From Treponema primitia ZAS-1 (GTDB taxonomy: Bacteria > Spirochaetota > Spirochaetia > Treponematales > Breznakiellaceae), in the NCBI RefSeq assembly GCF_000297095.1, contig NZ_AEEA01000017.1:1-45926 (forward strand): DNA of 45,926 bases, given 5' to 3'. The notes below the pieces were generated by a model that ran no database searches, had not been told where the DNA came from, and saw nothing but the letters and a program-made list of their open reading frames with translations. A program made the translations under genes and the position numbers. Below are positions 32,946 through 42,215 of the stretch, piece by piece. The first letter of the stretch is position 1. Every line of letters begins with the position of its first letter.

Positions 32946-34226
32946 TTACCTCCAGACTATCCAGACAAAGGCCGCCGCGGCTGCGGTGGTTATCAGGGTA
33001 AAGGGGACGCCTATCTTGAGCCATTGGCCAAAGTTCAGGAGCACCCCTTGTTTCTTTAGTATTCCTACGGAGACGATATTGGCGGAAGCGCCGAAGGGCG
33101 TAAGGTTACCCCCAAGGCAGGAGCCGATCAAAAGGGCGAACATATAGAGTTCCGGCTTGAGTGAAAGCCCCGCCGCCATCTTTGAAGCCACCGGAAGCAT
33201 GACGATGATATAGGGTACGTTGTCCACAAAGCCGGAGATGAGGATGGACACCACCAGGATGATAAAAAATCCCATTAAGACGCTTTCCTCCACAATGCTC
33301 GAAAGGAAGGCCGAAAAATCATCCAGGAGCCCGACTTCGGCAACGGCGCCCACCACCACAAAGATACCGATCAGGAAGAGCACCGTATCCCAGTCCAGGC
33401 CCTTTATCAGGTCCCGGACTTTTTCGCCGCTCTCCCGTCGGATAAACTTGTACCAGAGTATCCCCACAATGCCCAGGATCATCACCAGGAGCCCCGATGC
33501 CAGGGAGATGCCCCCGTAGATAAAGGAACAGGATGCAAGTCCCAGGATCATCAGGATGAGCAAAACCGAAGGAACAATGGTAAGAATCTTTTCCTGCTCG
33601 ATCTCCACCTTCGTTCCGCCCTTTTTGGCAAAGGAGGCGTAGAAGAAGATCGCCCCGGCGATCATGCCTATCTGGACGGCGAAAAATATGGATGGTCTCC
33701 CTTCATAGAAGAAGAACTCGTTAAAGCCGTAGCCGGAGTGATCCGCGAAGATCATCGAAGGGGGGTCCCCCACCAGGGTTGCGGTGCCCTGGAGATTGGC
33801 CATCACCGCCAGGCCTACGATAAAGTAGGTGGGGTCCAGTTCCAGCTTTTTGCAGAGCGCCAGGGCGATGGGGGCCATCACCAGGACGGTGGCTACATTT
33901 TCCACAAAGGCGGAGATGATGCCGGTCATCATCAGGATAGCCACTATGGCGACACCCACATTGGGGGAATGGCTTACGATGGAATCGGCGATCACCGCGG
34001 GGACCCGGGAATAGATGAAGAGCTCGGCGATTACCAGGCTGCCCACAAAGATCATGAGCACCGTCCAGTTGACCAGTTCTCCCAGGGCCTGTCCCGGGCT
34101 TATCACCCCCAGGATGACCATGAGAAAGGCGGCCCCCAGGGAGCTAAAGGACTTTTTGCCCGGAAAAATCACAATAAGGGCGTACATAACGATCGCGATG
34201 ATAAGCACGATCCATTTAATGGGCAT
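32946..34226 (-). CDS. ArsB/NhaD-superfamily ion transporter
   Basis: A 426-residue membrane protein of the ion transporter superfamily, with about 11 helices. ENVATVLVMAPIALAL and the reentrant ATLVGDPPSMIFAD, mirrored late by DNVPYIIVMLPVASKM and GGNLTPFGASANIV, are typical of ArsB, NhaD and related carriers. It could move Na+/H+, arsenite or dicarboxylates; being in an operon with lysC makes an aspartate or dicarboxylate role tempting but unproven. ATG at 34226 has GGTGAGGAG upstream; 11 codons further up are open but unsupported. Confidence 0.82.
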   Translation of the reverse strand: MPIKWIVLIIAIVMYALIVIFPGKKSFSSLGAAFLMVILGVISPGQALGELVNWTVLMIFVGSLVIAELFIYSRVPAVIADSIVSHSPNVGVAIVAILMMTGIISAFVENVATVLVMAPIALALCKKLELDPTYFIVGLAVMANLQGTATLVGDPPSMIFADHSGYGFNEFFFYEGRPSIFFAVQIGMIAGAIFFYASFAKKGGTKVEIEQEKILTIVPSVLLILMILGLASCSFIYGGISLASGLLVMILGIVGILWYKFIRRESGEKVRDLIKGLDWDTVLFLIGIFVVVGAVAEVGLLDDFSAFLSSIVEESVLMGFFIILVVSILISGFVDNVPYIIVMLPVASKMAAGLSLKPELYMFALLIGSCLGGNLTPFGASANIVSVGILKKQGVLLNFGQWLKIGVPFTLITTAAAAAFVWIVWR

Positions 34227-34302
34227 TGATAACTCCTCACCGATACTATACGCCGTCAAAGAACTATTTCACAAGTACTCGGGATGCGCATGCTTAAAAG
34301 AT

Positions 34303-34908
34303 CTAAAGGTATTCTAAAAGTTCTTTGATTTTTTTGTCCGCAACTTCATAATCAAAACGGCTAACAAGATTATGTATCCTTTGGACCCGTTCGCGGATAT
34401 CAGGGCTCTGATTTGCGGCAAGCTGTTCCAGCTCTTCTGCGATAAGTTCGGCCTTGGCGCTGTCCGCAGAGGAGATATGGTCAAGGAGCTTGTTGAGTTT
34501 CACTTCCAGGGGATCGCGGGCGCTGCTCTTTTCCGGGAGTCCAATGATGGCGTCAATTTTTTTTAGCAGGATATCGGGCTTTATCGGTTTAACGATGTAG
34601 TCCTTTGCCCCGGCGTTAATTGCCGCGGTGATCATATCCGGATCGGCGTGGGATGTGACAAAAATGACGGGAATGTTTTTGTGCTTAGGGTTGGTTTTAC
34701 GGTTTTGTTCCAGGAACTGAAACCCCGTCATGCCGGGCATTTCAATATCAAGCAGAATAAGATCCACCCGGACGGTCTCCATTAAACCCAGTGCCATCTT
34801 GGCGGTTTTGGCGAGCCGTACATCGAAATAGTCCTGTAAAATGGCCCGCAGGGTGGTAAGATTTTCCGCCATGTCATCGACCGCAAGAATCGTTTTTTGT
34901 TCTGCCAT
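34303..34908 (-). CDS. Response regulator with C-terminal helical module
   Basis: A 201-residue protein: receiver domain (1-122) with the acidic pair VDD near residue 11, phospho-acceptor D54 in LILLDIEMPG, and Lys in DYIVKPIKP. The remaining 70 residues are helical, have no DNA-binding or enzymatic motif, and end with a block (SRFDYEVADKKIKEL) that resembles the end of the hybrid kinase gene upstream. It begins 23 bases after that kinase with AAGGAG-like site (GGAGCTTG). Probably its partner, acting by protein contact and not as a transcription factor. Confidence 0.87.
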   Translation of the reverse strand: MAEQKTILAVDDMAENLTTLRAILQDYFDVRLAKTAKMALGLMETVRVDLILLDIEMPGMTGFQFLEQNRKTNPKHKNIPVIFVTSHADPDMITAAINAGAKDYIVKPIKPDILLKKIDAIIGLPEKSSARDPLEVKLNKLLDHISSADSAKAELIAEELEQLAANQSPDIRERVQRIHNLVSRFDYEVADKKIKELLEYL

Positions 34909-34931
34909 AACAAGCTCCTTTTTTAATTAGC

Positions 34932-37187
34932 TTAAAGCGTATCTTCCAGGGTAGCAATCCTCTCCAGCGCCTCATCATAATCATAGGAATCGATTAATTG
35001 GCATATTCTTTTCAGAGCCGTATCAATTCCTTCGCCGCAGGTGACGCTTTCCAGGGACTTCGCTATCCTATCGGCATCTTCACCGGAACAGTTTATGCAG
35101 GCGGTCTTTAGGTGTTCAAGCTGCTCCTTAATAAATTCTGTAGAAGTCTCGGTTTTTTCACTTTTTGCCCCAGAATCCTTCCCCAGGGCGGTTTCCGAAA
35201 GGGCCTGGTAAAACCGGTCCATGGCCGTGCAGAAAGGGCCGGTTCCGGCACGGCAGGTTTCGGCGTCCCCGCTTTTGCCGGCCATCTCCAGCTTGTACGC
35301 CTGGTCGGCGAGGATCTTTACCCCCAGGGAGGCAAAGACTCCCTTAACCGCATGGACCATTATAGCATAGTCCTTCCAATCTTCCTTCTCAAGATCCCCG
35401 ATAATGGTGTCCCGGTAGTCCCTGAAGCCGTCATAAAACTGCCGGAGGGCCTTTAGGTACCCCTGCTGGTTATTTCCCACATGGGATAGGCCTTCGGTCA
35501 GATCCAGCCCTTCGATACGGGAAAGTTCCGTTAAGAGGTGTTCATTCTCGCCGCTTTCCGGGACGGCAGGCTCGGCGTTATGGACCGCGTTGGGGACAAA
35601 GGCGATCTTGTCCTGGGGCAGCCACTTGCCCAGGATCCGGTTCAACTCGTAGCTTTCGATGGGTTTGGAGATAAAGTCTACCATCCCCGCGGCGAGGAAG
35701 GATTCCTTTGCTCCGGTAACGGCGTTGGCGCTCAGGGCGATAATGGGGAGTTCGCCAAACCGGGCGTTTTCCCCGCCGGTCTCCGCCAAGGCGCGGATAC
35801 GGTGGGTGGTTTCAATGCCGTCCATTTCGGGCATCATGTGATCCATGAACACAATGTCATACTGTTTCGCCTGAACCTTATCAATCGCTTCGAAGCCGCT
35901 TGCGGCGGTCTCCGCATTGATGTTATGGGAGGCCAAAAAACCCAGAGCCACGGTGAGGTTTACCGGGTTATCGTCCACCACCAGAATCGATACGCCTTCC
36001 TTGGCAAGTACCCGCTGCTCAATGGCCCGGCGCTCGACCTTTTCGGGATCCCCGGGGACTAATGGCAGGGAAACGGTAAAAACAGAACCCTTGCCGTATA
36101 CGCTGGAAACATCCAGGCGTCCCCCCATCATTTCCACCAGGGCCTTGGTAATGGAAAGCCCCAGGCCGGTACCCTGGATGCCCCGGTTTTTTTCGCTGTC
36201 AAACTGTTGGAAGGCGCCGTAGAGTTTCCCGAAATCCTGCTCTTTTATACCGATACCGGAATCTTCCACTATGATGGCGATGCATTCTTTGCCATCCGCG
36301 GAAGTTTTTTTAATGGACAGGGAAACATAGCCCTCCCGGGTGTACTTAATGGCGTTGCTTACGATATTGCTTATTACCTGGCGAAAACGCATTTCGTCCC
36401 CGTAGAGTACCGGGGGAAGTTCCGGATCAAAACCGCTGCGGAATTCCAGGTCCTTACTTACCGCCAGAAAACGGTTCATGGAGCAGATATGATCAAAGAG
36501 CGCTTCTAAACTAAAATGGGCCGCCACCAATTCCATCTTTCCCGCTTCGATTTTGGAGAAGTCCAGGATGTCGTTGATCAGGAGCAGCAGGGCCTTGGAT
36601 GTTTTTTTGATGTCCTGAAAATAACCCTGCTGGATCGGATCGAGGTTGTCGGTCCGCATAAGATCGCTCATACCGATGATGGCATTCATGGGGGTGCGGA
36701 TTTCGTGGCTAATTGAGGCCAGGAAACTGCTTTTGGCCTGGTTGGCCCGTTCAGCAATATCCTTGGCCCGCTGGAGCTGTTCGTTAATGGTCTCTAATTT
36801 CTTCGTTTGGGAAATCATGGTTAGGTGATTTTCCAGACGTTTAACCAGCAGGGCTGCGGAAAAGGGCTTAAAAATAAAGTCCACCGCCCCCAGGGTGAGA
36901 CCTTCCAACTCGCTGTTCGAGTCCGTAAGGGCGGTGATAAATATGACCGGGATATCCTTAAAGCGATTATCGGCCTTGAGCTTTTTTATCGCCTCATAGC
37001 CGTTCATGCCGGGCATCTCGATATCCAGAAGTATCATGCCGGGGATGATCTTTTCCAGGATCTCAAAGAGTTTCTCTGCGGAGGGTATGGTAAAAACCTG
37101 ATAGTGATCCTTCAGTATGTTCTTCCCCATGGTGAGGTTTGCCATATTGTCATCCACGATCATGATGATCTGCTTTTCAGTTTCCAT
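34932..37187 (-). CDS. Hybrid sensor histidine kinase REC-HK-REC-HPt
   Basis: A 751-residue cytoplasmic multi-domain kinase. In order: receiver (1-120, D55 in LLDIEMPG), a coiled linker, dimer/phospho-acceptor domain with H161 in SISHEIRTPMNAIIG, ATPase domain about 270-385 with EDSGIGIK and QGTGLGLSI, second receiver about 405-525 with VFMDHMMPEMDG, HPt domain about 565-660 with HAVKGVFASLG, and a final module about 690-751. No membrane helix or sensory domain is present, so input probably comes through the first receiver or a partner. It is divergent from a chemoreceptor gene. GGAG lies nine bases before the ATG. Confidence 0.93.
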   Translation of the reverse strand: METEKQIIMIVDDNMANLTMGKNILKDHYQVFTIPSAEKLFEILEKIIPGMILLDIEMPGMNGYEAIKKLKADNRFKDIPVIFITALTDSNSELEGLTLGAVDFIFKPFSAALLVKRLENHLTMISQTKKLETINEQLQRAKDIAERANQAKSSFLASISHEIRTPMNAIIGMSDLMRTDNLDPIQQGYFQDIKKTSKALLLLINDILDFSKIEAGKMELVAAHFSLEALFDHICSMNRFLAVSKDLEFRSGFDPELPPVLYGDEMRFRQVISNIVSNAIKYTREGYVSLSIKKTSADGKECIAIIVEDSGIGIKEQDFGKLYGAFQQFDSEKNRGIQGTGLGLSITKALVEMMGGRLDVSSVYGKGSVFTVSLPLVPGDPEKVERRAIEQRVLAKEGVSILVVDDNPVNLTVALGFLASHNINAETAASGFEAIDKVQAKQYDIVFMDHMMPEMDGIETTHRIRALAETGGENARFGELPIIALSANAVTGAKESFLAAGMVDFISKPIESYELNRILGKWLPQDKIAFVPNAVHNAEPAVPESGENEHLLTELSRIEGLDLTEGLSHVGNNQQGYLKALRQFYDGFRDYRDTIIGDLEKEDWKDYAIMVHAVKGVFASLGVKILADQAYKLEMAGKSGDAETCRAGTGPFCTAMDRFYQALSETALGKDSGAKSEKTETSTEFIKEQLEHLKTACINCSGEDADRIAKSLESVTCGEGIDTALKRICQLIDSYDYDEALERIATLEDTL

Positions 37188-37268
37188 GCCCGTCTTCTCC
37201 TATAGCCGTTACCCGGAGTATATAGAATATAATATTCTCGGGGCCAATACAAGGGACGCGCCCATGCC

Positions 37269-37297
37269 TTGTTTAGAAAGCGGTTTTCGTGTATTAT
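37269..37297 (+). promoter_or_regulatory. Chemoreceptor promoter
   Basis: TTGTTT (37269-37274) and TATTAT (37292-37297), 17 bases apart, fit a sigma-70-type promoter 28 bases before the ATG. No sigma-28 flagellar promoter is visible. A 13-base palindrome GAATATAATATTC at 37225-37237 lies in the kinase-side promoter. Confidence 0.65.
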
Positions 37298-37324
37298 TTA
37301 TATGTATTACAAAAGGAGACCACC

Positions 37325-39097
37325 ATGCTTCGAAATATTTCAATAGGCATACGAATCATTGCTATTATCATTATCATGATTTTATCCATCGTTACCCTGA
37401 TGGGTACGGTGTTTTTTATCGCCCAGGGGGTTAAGGAATCGGGGATTGCCGACGCGGAAGAGGTGATGCTGGAGGGGCAGAAGGAAAAGATCAAACTCGG
37501 CACCCAGACCATGGCCGTGGCCCTAGGCAAGGCGCTGGAGGGGGTAAGCGACCCCCAGGAACAGCACGATATCATCTATAGTTACATCAAGGATTACCGT
37601 TTTGAAGAGGATAAGTCCGGTTATTATTACACCTACAAGGGAACGGTGATCTTCATGCACCCAACCCTGCCCCAGCGGGAGGGGGATGATCTGGCGAATA
37701 CCGCGGACGTCAACGGGGTCTACTATGTGCGGGATCTCTACGAAAATGCCCGGAAGGGCGGGGGCTTTGTTTCCTTTACCTTCCCCAAACCGGGTCTCAA
37801 CGGCAACATGGAAAACGCCCCCAAGCTTGCCTATGTGGAGTATATCCCCGGCACGGATATCTGGATTTCCACGGGTATCTATATTGATAATATCGACGCC
37901 TACCAGGTCCAAATGGAAGAGCGTATGAGCGCCGACCTGAACGGTAAGATGCGTATACTTATCATCTGTTTCGGCGCTTTTCTGGTTATCATCCTGGGGC
38001 CCCTCTGTATCTTTACCCTGAAATCCATCACCAAGCCATTGAAGGAGGCGGTAAAGGCGGCGGAACAGCTGGCCGGAGGTAACCTGGATATTCAAATCAA
38101 GGCCGCCGGGCGGGACGAGATTACGGTGCTCGAAAATTCCTTTGTGCGCATGGCGGCAAACCTTCGTTCCAGCTTTTCTGCGGTACAGGCCAAGGAGGAG
38201 GAAGCCCTGGCCAAGGCGGCGGAGGCTGAACGGGCCACCGAAAAGATTTTGAAGATCGCCGTAAAGGTGGAACAGGCCGCCCACGATGTGGAAGATTCGG
38301 TGAGCAGCATTGCCCAGAGCGCCACTAAGGTAAAGAACGGCGGGGATGCCCAGACTGGCCGGATCAACGAAATCCTCTCTTCGATGGAACAGCTTAGCGC
38401 CCACGTATTCCGTATCACCGACAGCGCCGGTACGGCGGCGGGTAAATCCGAGGAATCCAACAGGAAGGTCGAGGCCGGGGTGAGTATGGCCGAAGAATCC
38501 GGAAGCGCCATGCAGCAGCTCCATTCCCTTACCGGTTCGCTGACCGAAAACATCAACCGTCTGGGCGCTCAGTCCAACACTATCGGCAGTATTATGAACG
38601 TTATTTCCGACATCGCCGACCAGATCAACCTCCTGGCCATGAACGCCTCCATTGAGGCCGCCCATGCCGGCGAGTCCGGTCGCGGTTTCGCGGTAGTTGC
38701 GGGAGAGGTACGCAAGCTGGCGGAAAAGACCATGTCCGCCGCCAAGGAAGTGGACAGCTCCATTTCGGAAATGCAGAAACTGACCAAGACCAATATTTCC
38801 GGGATGGACAATGCGGTGGCTTCCATATCCCAGGTAACAAACCTTTCGGAAAAAACCGTGGATTCCCTGACCACGGCCCAAAAGATCGTCGAAGAAGCTA
38901 TGCTCCAGGTTAAGTCTATCGCCCAGGCGGTGGAGGAACAGTCATCCTTCAGTAATGCTATCACCGGGTTGGTTAACGATGTCAGCGGTATTACCAGGGA
39001 AAATAATATGATGGTTTCCAAGGTTGACAGTGAGCTCCAGTCGCTGCGGCGTAAGTCTGAGGAATTGATGGAGTTGGTGACGGAGCTGCGGAGCTAA
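37325..39097 (+). CDS. Methyl-accepting chemotaxis protein, Cache type
   Basis: A 590-residue chemoreceptor. First helix about 8-32; periplasmic single Cache domain about 40-195, with the signature DKSGYYYTYKGTVIFMHP and WISTGIYIDNID; second helix about 209-231; HAMP about 232-285; then a long coiled signaling domain with tip NLLAMNASIEAAHAGE and GRGFAVVAGEVRKLAEKT. Such sCache domains bind small organic acids or similar ligands; the ligand is not known. AAGGAG lies six bases before the chosen ATG; 12 codons upstream are open but unlikely. An inverted-repeat element follows 33 bases after its stop. Confidence 0.94.
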   Translation: MLRNISIGIRIIAIIIIMILSIVTLMGTVFFIAQGVKESGIADAEEVMLEGQKEKIKLGTQTMAVALGKALEGVSDPQEQHDIIYSYIKDYRFEEDKSGYYYTYKGTVIFMHPTLPQREGDDLANTADVNGVYYVRDLYENARKGGGFVSFTFPKPGLNGNMENAPKLAYVEYIPGTDIWISTGIYIDNIDAYQVQMEERMSADLNGKMRILIICFGAFLVIILGPLCIFTLKSITKPLKEAVKAAEQLAGGNLDIQIKAAGRDEITVLENSFVRMAANLRSSFSAVQAKEEEALAKAAEAERATEKILKIAVKVEQAAHDVEDSVSSIAQSATKVKNGGDAQTGRINEILSSMEQLSAHVFRITDSAGTAAGKSEESNRKVEAGVSMAEESGSAMQQLHSLTGSLTENINRLGAQSNTIGSIMNVISDIADQINLLAMNASIEAAHAGESGRGFAVVAGEVRKLAEKTMSAAKEVDSSISEMQKLTKTNISGMDNAVASISQVTNLSEKTVDSLTTAQKIVEEAMLQVKSIAQAVEEQSSFSNAITGLVNDVSGITRENNMMVSKVDSELQSLRRKSEELMELVTELRS

Positions 39098-39130
39098 GCT
39101 GGGTCAGGATATACAGGTCATTCGAAAAAA

Positions 39131-39260
39131 CGCCGGTGGGGGAGGGGAATCCCCACTGCGGGATGCTTGTAGAGTCTGCTTCCGCAGCCCCGCTACGCGG
39201 GTCTACTACAGCAGGGAATTCCAAATATCCCGCAGCGTGAATCCCCCTCCCCCACCGGCG
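39131..39260 (-). repeat. G-rich inverted-repeat element (copy 3, diverged)
   Basis: Arms of 33 bases at 39131-39163 and 39228-39260 pair at 29 positions (starting CGCCGGTGGGGGAGGGG). Read on the minus strand its centre shares GGAATTCCCTGC, GAGACC/TAGACC-like and GCAGACTCTAC(A) blocks with copies 1 and 2, so it is a diverged family member in reverse orientation. It begins 33 bases after the chemoreceptor stop and may double as its terminator. Confidence 0.85.
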
Positions 39261-39454
39261 CCTGTTCGTAAGGATCTGTTTAACCCTGCTCCCCATACCG
39301 CGCTTACTTGCGCTAAACGGGGTGGGAGCAAATTTGGTGACAGGCGCTTTTGCGTTATCTGGTACTCCTGCGCTGCCGTATGATGTTGTGCCTGGCGCCT
39401 TTTTTGTTGTCCATATTTTTTATTGTTTAATGCCATTATTACTATTTATTATTC
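39261..39454. other. Gap without a gene
   Basis: About 190 bases between the repeat and the outer-membrane protein gene. It includes a short hairpin (GCGCTTACTTGCGC near 39300-39313). A small open frame here on the minus strand reads into the repeat and looks spurious. Nothing else is recognised. Confidence 0.5.
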
Positions 39455-39997
39455 TTAAAAATAAACCCGTGCCCCAATTGTTATTTTAGGCATAAAAAGC
39501 CATTGGGTGTCCACAATATGCTCATTTATACCACCTTCAATTAAAAAGCTGGTAGTATCATGAATAAAAATATCAAGTCCAAAACCAAAGCCAAAATTAT
39601 AGGTTAATGGCGTCTTGAATAATTCTTTTGATTCAGTTTCATAAAACCCAATACCGCCCTCAATAAAACCATATGAGCGGAAAAGTCCATTTTGAGTAAT
39701 ACTTCCTATACTTATTTTTTCATTAATATTGAGTATTTCATTATCTACTCCGTCATCATCATGCATGTGAGGAGAATTGATAACAATATGATTTCTTATA
39801 TCCCGTATTTCATTATGAAATAATAAAAAGCCAAATTCAAAACTACCGCCTGAACCTCCTCCGTCTGGTAAAACGCTCAAAGCAGCGCCAAATAAAAACC
39901 GCCTGGTGTCTATTGATTTTTCATCTTGTGCGAAAGCATTGAAAGAAAATATCATAGTACACAGAAAGAAAAGAATCCATTTGTTCGCATTGCCCAT
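39455..39997 (-). CDS. Predicted outer-membrane beta-barrel protein
   Basis: A 180-residue protein with signal peptide (WILFFLCTMIFSFNAFA, cut before QDEKS) and alternating aromatic/glycine strands (GSFEFGFLLF, YNFGFGFGLDIFIH, PKITIGARVYF). It ends in Phe, the usual last residue of outer-membrane barrels recognised by BamA. GGAGG precedes the ATG by seven bases and a clear promoter is at 40037-40064. AT-rich compared with rel and the chemoreceptor. Length suggests an eight-strand barrel of unknown role. Confidence 0.75.
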   Translation of the reverse strand: MGNANKWILFFLCTMIFSFNAFAQDEKSIDTRRFLFGAALSVLPDGGGSGGSFEFGFLLFHNEIRDIRNHIVINSPHMHDDDGVDNEILNINEKISIGSITQNGLFRSYGFIEGGIGFYETESKELFKTPLTYNFGFGFGLDIFIHDTTSFLIEGGINEHIVDTQWLFMPKITIGARVYF

Positions 39998-40036
39998 AAT
40001 AAACCTCCGTTTGGAGAAAAATGATTATTTATATCC

Positions 40037-40064
40037 ACTATATTTTGAAAATTTATTTTGTCAA
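40037..40064 (-). promoter_or_regulatory. Promoter of outer-membrane protein gene
   Basis: On the minus strand TTGACA (40059-40064) and TATAGT (40037-40042) are 16 bases apart. The start of transcription would be about 30-35 bases before the ATG. Confidence 0.75.
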
Positions 40065-40142
40065 TATTATTAAGAAAAATTTCAGGGGCCAAGGATGGCC
40101 TTTGTGACAATGAAATTTGGGGTTAAAAATTTTTGTTTAACA

Positions 40143-42215
40143 CTAATTAAGCGACAGGATGCTGTAAACCGCCGGTATGCCCCGTATGTTCTTCATGATC
40201 TTCTTAAGATCCTCCGCCTGTTCCAACTGCATGGTGAAAAATCCGGTGAGGTGGTTAGTGGATGTTTCTTCCAAACGGCCTTCGATAAGATGCCCTTGAT
40301 GCTTGCGTACGGCGCCTTCAATCTCCGAAAAGAGATCCGTGGATAGCCGGGCTTCAACTTTGAAACGTTTAAGCTGGGGACCGCTGTTCTCCCACTCGGT
40401 GTCGATACGCCGTTCGGCGAAGTCGGGGATGTTTGCCAGGTTGCTGCAGTTTTTCCGGTGGATGATGATGCCCCGGCCCCGGGATACATAGCCCAGTATG
40501 GGGTCGCCGGCCACGGGGTTGCAGCATTTGGCAAAGCGGATCATCATGTTCTTCTCATCTTCCACCCGTACCTGGAATATACTTGCCGTCCCAAGCTCCT
40601 CCTGGACAAAACGCTGAACCGGGCATTCAAGTATTTTTTCTTTTTCCGGCAACGGGGCGGCTTTGGCCGGTTCGATTGGGGGCGTTTTCTTTTTGGCGAT
40701 AATGTTTTTTTCGATGATCACCGAATCGTCGTTTTCCTGCAGCCAGGAGCGGATCCGGTTCCGGGCCTTGGATGTTTTTACAAAACGGAGCCAATTAACG
40801 TGGGGCCGCGCGTTGGTGGCGGTTAGTATTTCTACCACCTGGGTGTTCTGCAATTCCGCACTGAGGGGGATGATGATACCGTCCGCCTTGGCCCCGGCGC
40901 AGTGATCCCCCACGGCGGAGTGGATGTGATAGGCAAAGTCAACGGGGGTGGAACCCAGGGGCAGTTCTATTACCTTGCCCTGGGGAGTAAAAACATAGAT
41001 AGAATCCTTGAGAAGTTCCCCTTTGATATCCTCCAGAAAAGATTCCGAGGACCCCTCTTCCCCTTCGGCCTGTTTCCAGTCCTTAAGGCGGTTCACAATG
41101 GAAAGATCCCCCGGGCGGACCAGTTCGGCGGAGCTGCCCTTCTTGTAGAGCCAGTGGCTGGCGATGCCGTATTCCGCCACCTGGTGCATCTCCCAGGTAC
41201 GGATCTGGATTTCCAGCAGACGGCCCTCAAAGGTATCTCCGGGAGACGCTTGGGGCAAAGGGTCCCAAGCGCACATCACCGTAGTATGAAGGCTCTGGTA
41301 CCCGTTGGCCTTGTGCATGGCGATATAGTCCTTGAAACGGCCGTCCAATGGCTTCCATAGGCGGTGAACCAGACCTAAGAGATTATAGCAGTCCTCAATA
41401 CTGTTACAGAGGATACGGATCCCCATCAGGTCGTAGAGGTCCCCAACAGCTTTGTTGCGTTTCCGCATCTTCTGGTATATTGAGTAAAAGTGTTTTGCCC
41501 GGCTTTCCACCGCGATATCAATGCCCGCAGTCTTTGCTTCTGCGGTGATGGTTTCTAAAACCTTCTCCAGAAAATCCCGGCGTTCACCCCTTTTCAGGGC
41601 TACGATCTCCTTTATCTGGAGAAAAACTTCCCGGTTAAGGTACTTCAGGGACAGATCCTCCAGCTCGTCCTTCATCCAGGAAATTCCCAGCCGGTCCGCC
41701 AGGGGCGCGTAAATGTCCAGACATTCCTGGGCAACGGCCTTACGATCCGCAACATCGGCAAGATCCAGGGTCCTCATATTGTAAAGCTTATCCGCCAGTT
41801 TTATCAGGATGACCCGGATGTCGCTGACCATGGCAAAGAGCATCTTTCGGATATTTTCAGCTTCGTGGTTAGTTTTGTTCTTCGCGGAAATATCGGCGAT
41901 TCGGGTAACCCCCTCAACCATAAGGGCCACGGGCGCGCCGAATTTTTCGGCTATGGCTTCACGGGTAAGGGGAGCGTCCCCTTCCTTAGGCAAGGTGTTT
42001 TCCAGGGAATTCTGAAGTACCGCAGCAATAACGGTATCGGCGTCCAGGTTAAGGTCCACCAGGATGGACGCCACCCCCAGGATACTATCCCCCCGGTGGT
42101 CCTGTTGGGGAGCGCAGAATTGCTCCGCCCAGCTCAGTCCGGTATTGATCCGTTCCTGATCCTCCGCAGAGTAGGGGCTGATTTTTTTACTGAACGTCGC
42201 AACCAGCGATTCCAT
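40143..42215 (-). CDS. rel: Rel-family (p)ppGpp synthetase, hydrolase site degenerate
   Basis: A 690-residue long RelA/SpoT homologue. The synthetase part (about 225-360) is intact: SRAKHFYSIYQKM, LYDLMGIRIL (D262), RFKDYIAMHKANGYQSLHT and EIQIRTWEMHQVAEYG (E335). TGS (about 405-465), a CC-zinc region (FAKCCNPVAGD, 562-571) and ACT at the end follow. The N-terminal HD domain, however, reads VLQNSLENT (Q68 N69) where hydrolases have LHDxxEDT, and the earlier H of YxxHP is missing; only D142 of LADKL remains. It should therefore make (p)ppGpp but not degrade it. The start lies inside prmC (29-base overlap). Confidence 0.92.
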   Translation of the reverse strand: MESLVATFSKKISPYSAEDQERINTGLSWAEQFCAPQQDHRGDSILGVASILVDLNLDADTVIAAVLQNSLENTLPKEGDAPLTREAIAEKFGAPVALMVEGVTRIADISAKNKTNHEAENIRKMLFAMVSDIRVILIKLADKLYNMRTLDLADVADRKAVAQECLDIYAPLADRLGISWMKDELEDLSLKYLNREVFLQIKEIVALKRGERRDFLEKVLETITAEAKTAGIDIAVESRAKHFYSIYQKMRKRNKAVGDLYDLMGIRILCNSIEDCYNLLGLVHRLWKPLDGRFKDYIAMHKANGYQSLHTTVMCAWDPLPQASPGDTFEGRLLEIQIRTWEMHQVAEYGIASHWLYKKGSSAELVRPGDLSIVNRLKDWKQAEGEEGSSESFLEDIKGELLKDSIYVFTPQGKVIELPLGSTPVDFAYHIHSAVGDHCAGAKADGIIIPLSAELQNTQVVEILTATNARPHVNWLRFVKTSKARNRIRSWLQENDDSVIIEKNIIAKKKTPPIEPAKAAPLPEKEKILECPVQRFVQEELGTASIFQVRVEDEKNMMIRFAKCCNPVAGDPILGYVSRGRGIIIHRKNCSNLANIPDFAERRIDTEWENSGPQLKRFKVEARLSTDLFSEIEGAVRKHQGHLIEGRLEETSTNHLTGFFTMQLEQAEDLKKIMKNIRGIPAVYSILSLN

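Noticed and set aside
37523..38881. Long open frame (452 codons) antisense to the chemoreceptor
   Set aside because: His/Gly-rich product typical of antisense shadow; the receptor has all its domains.
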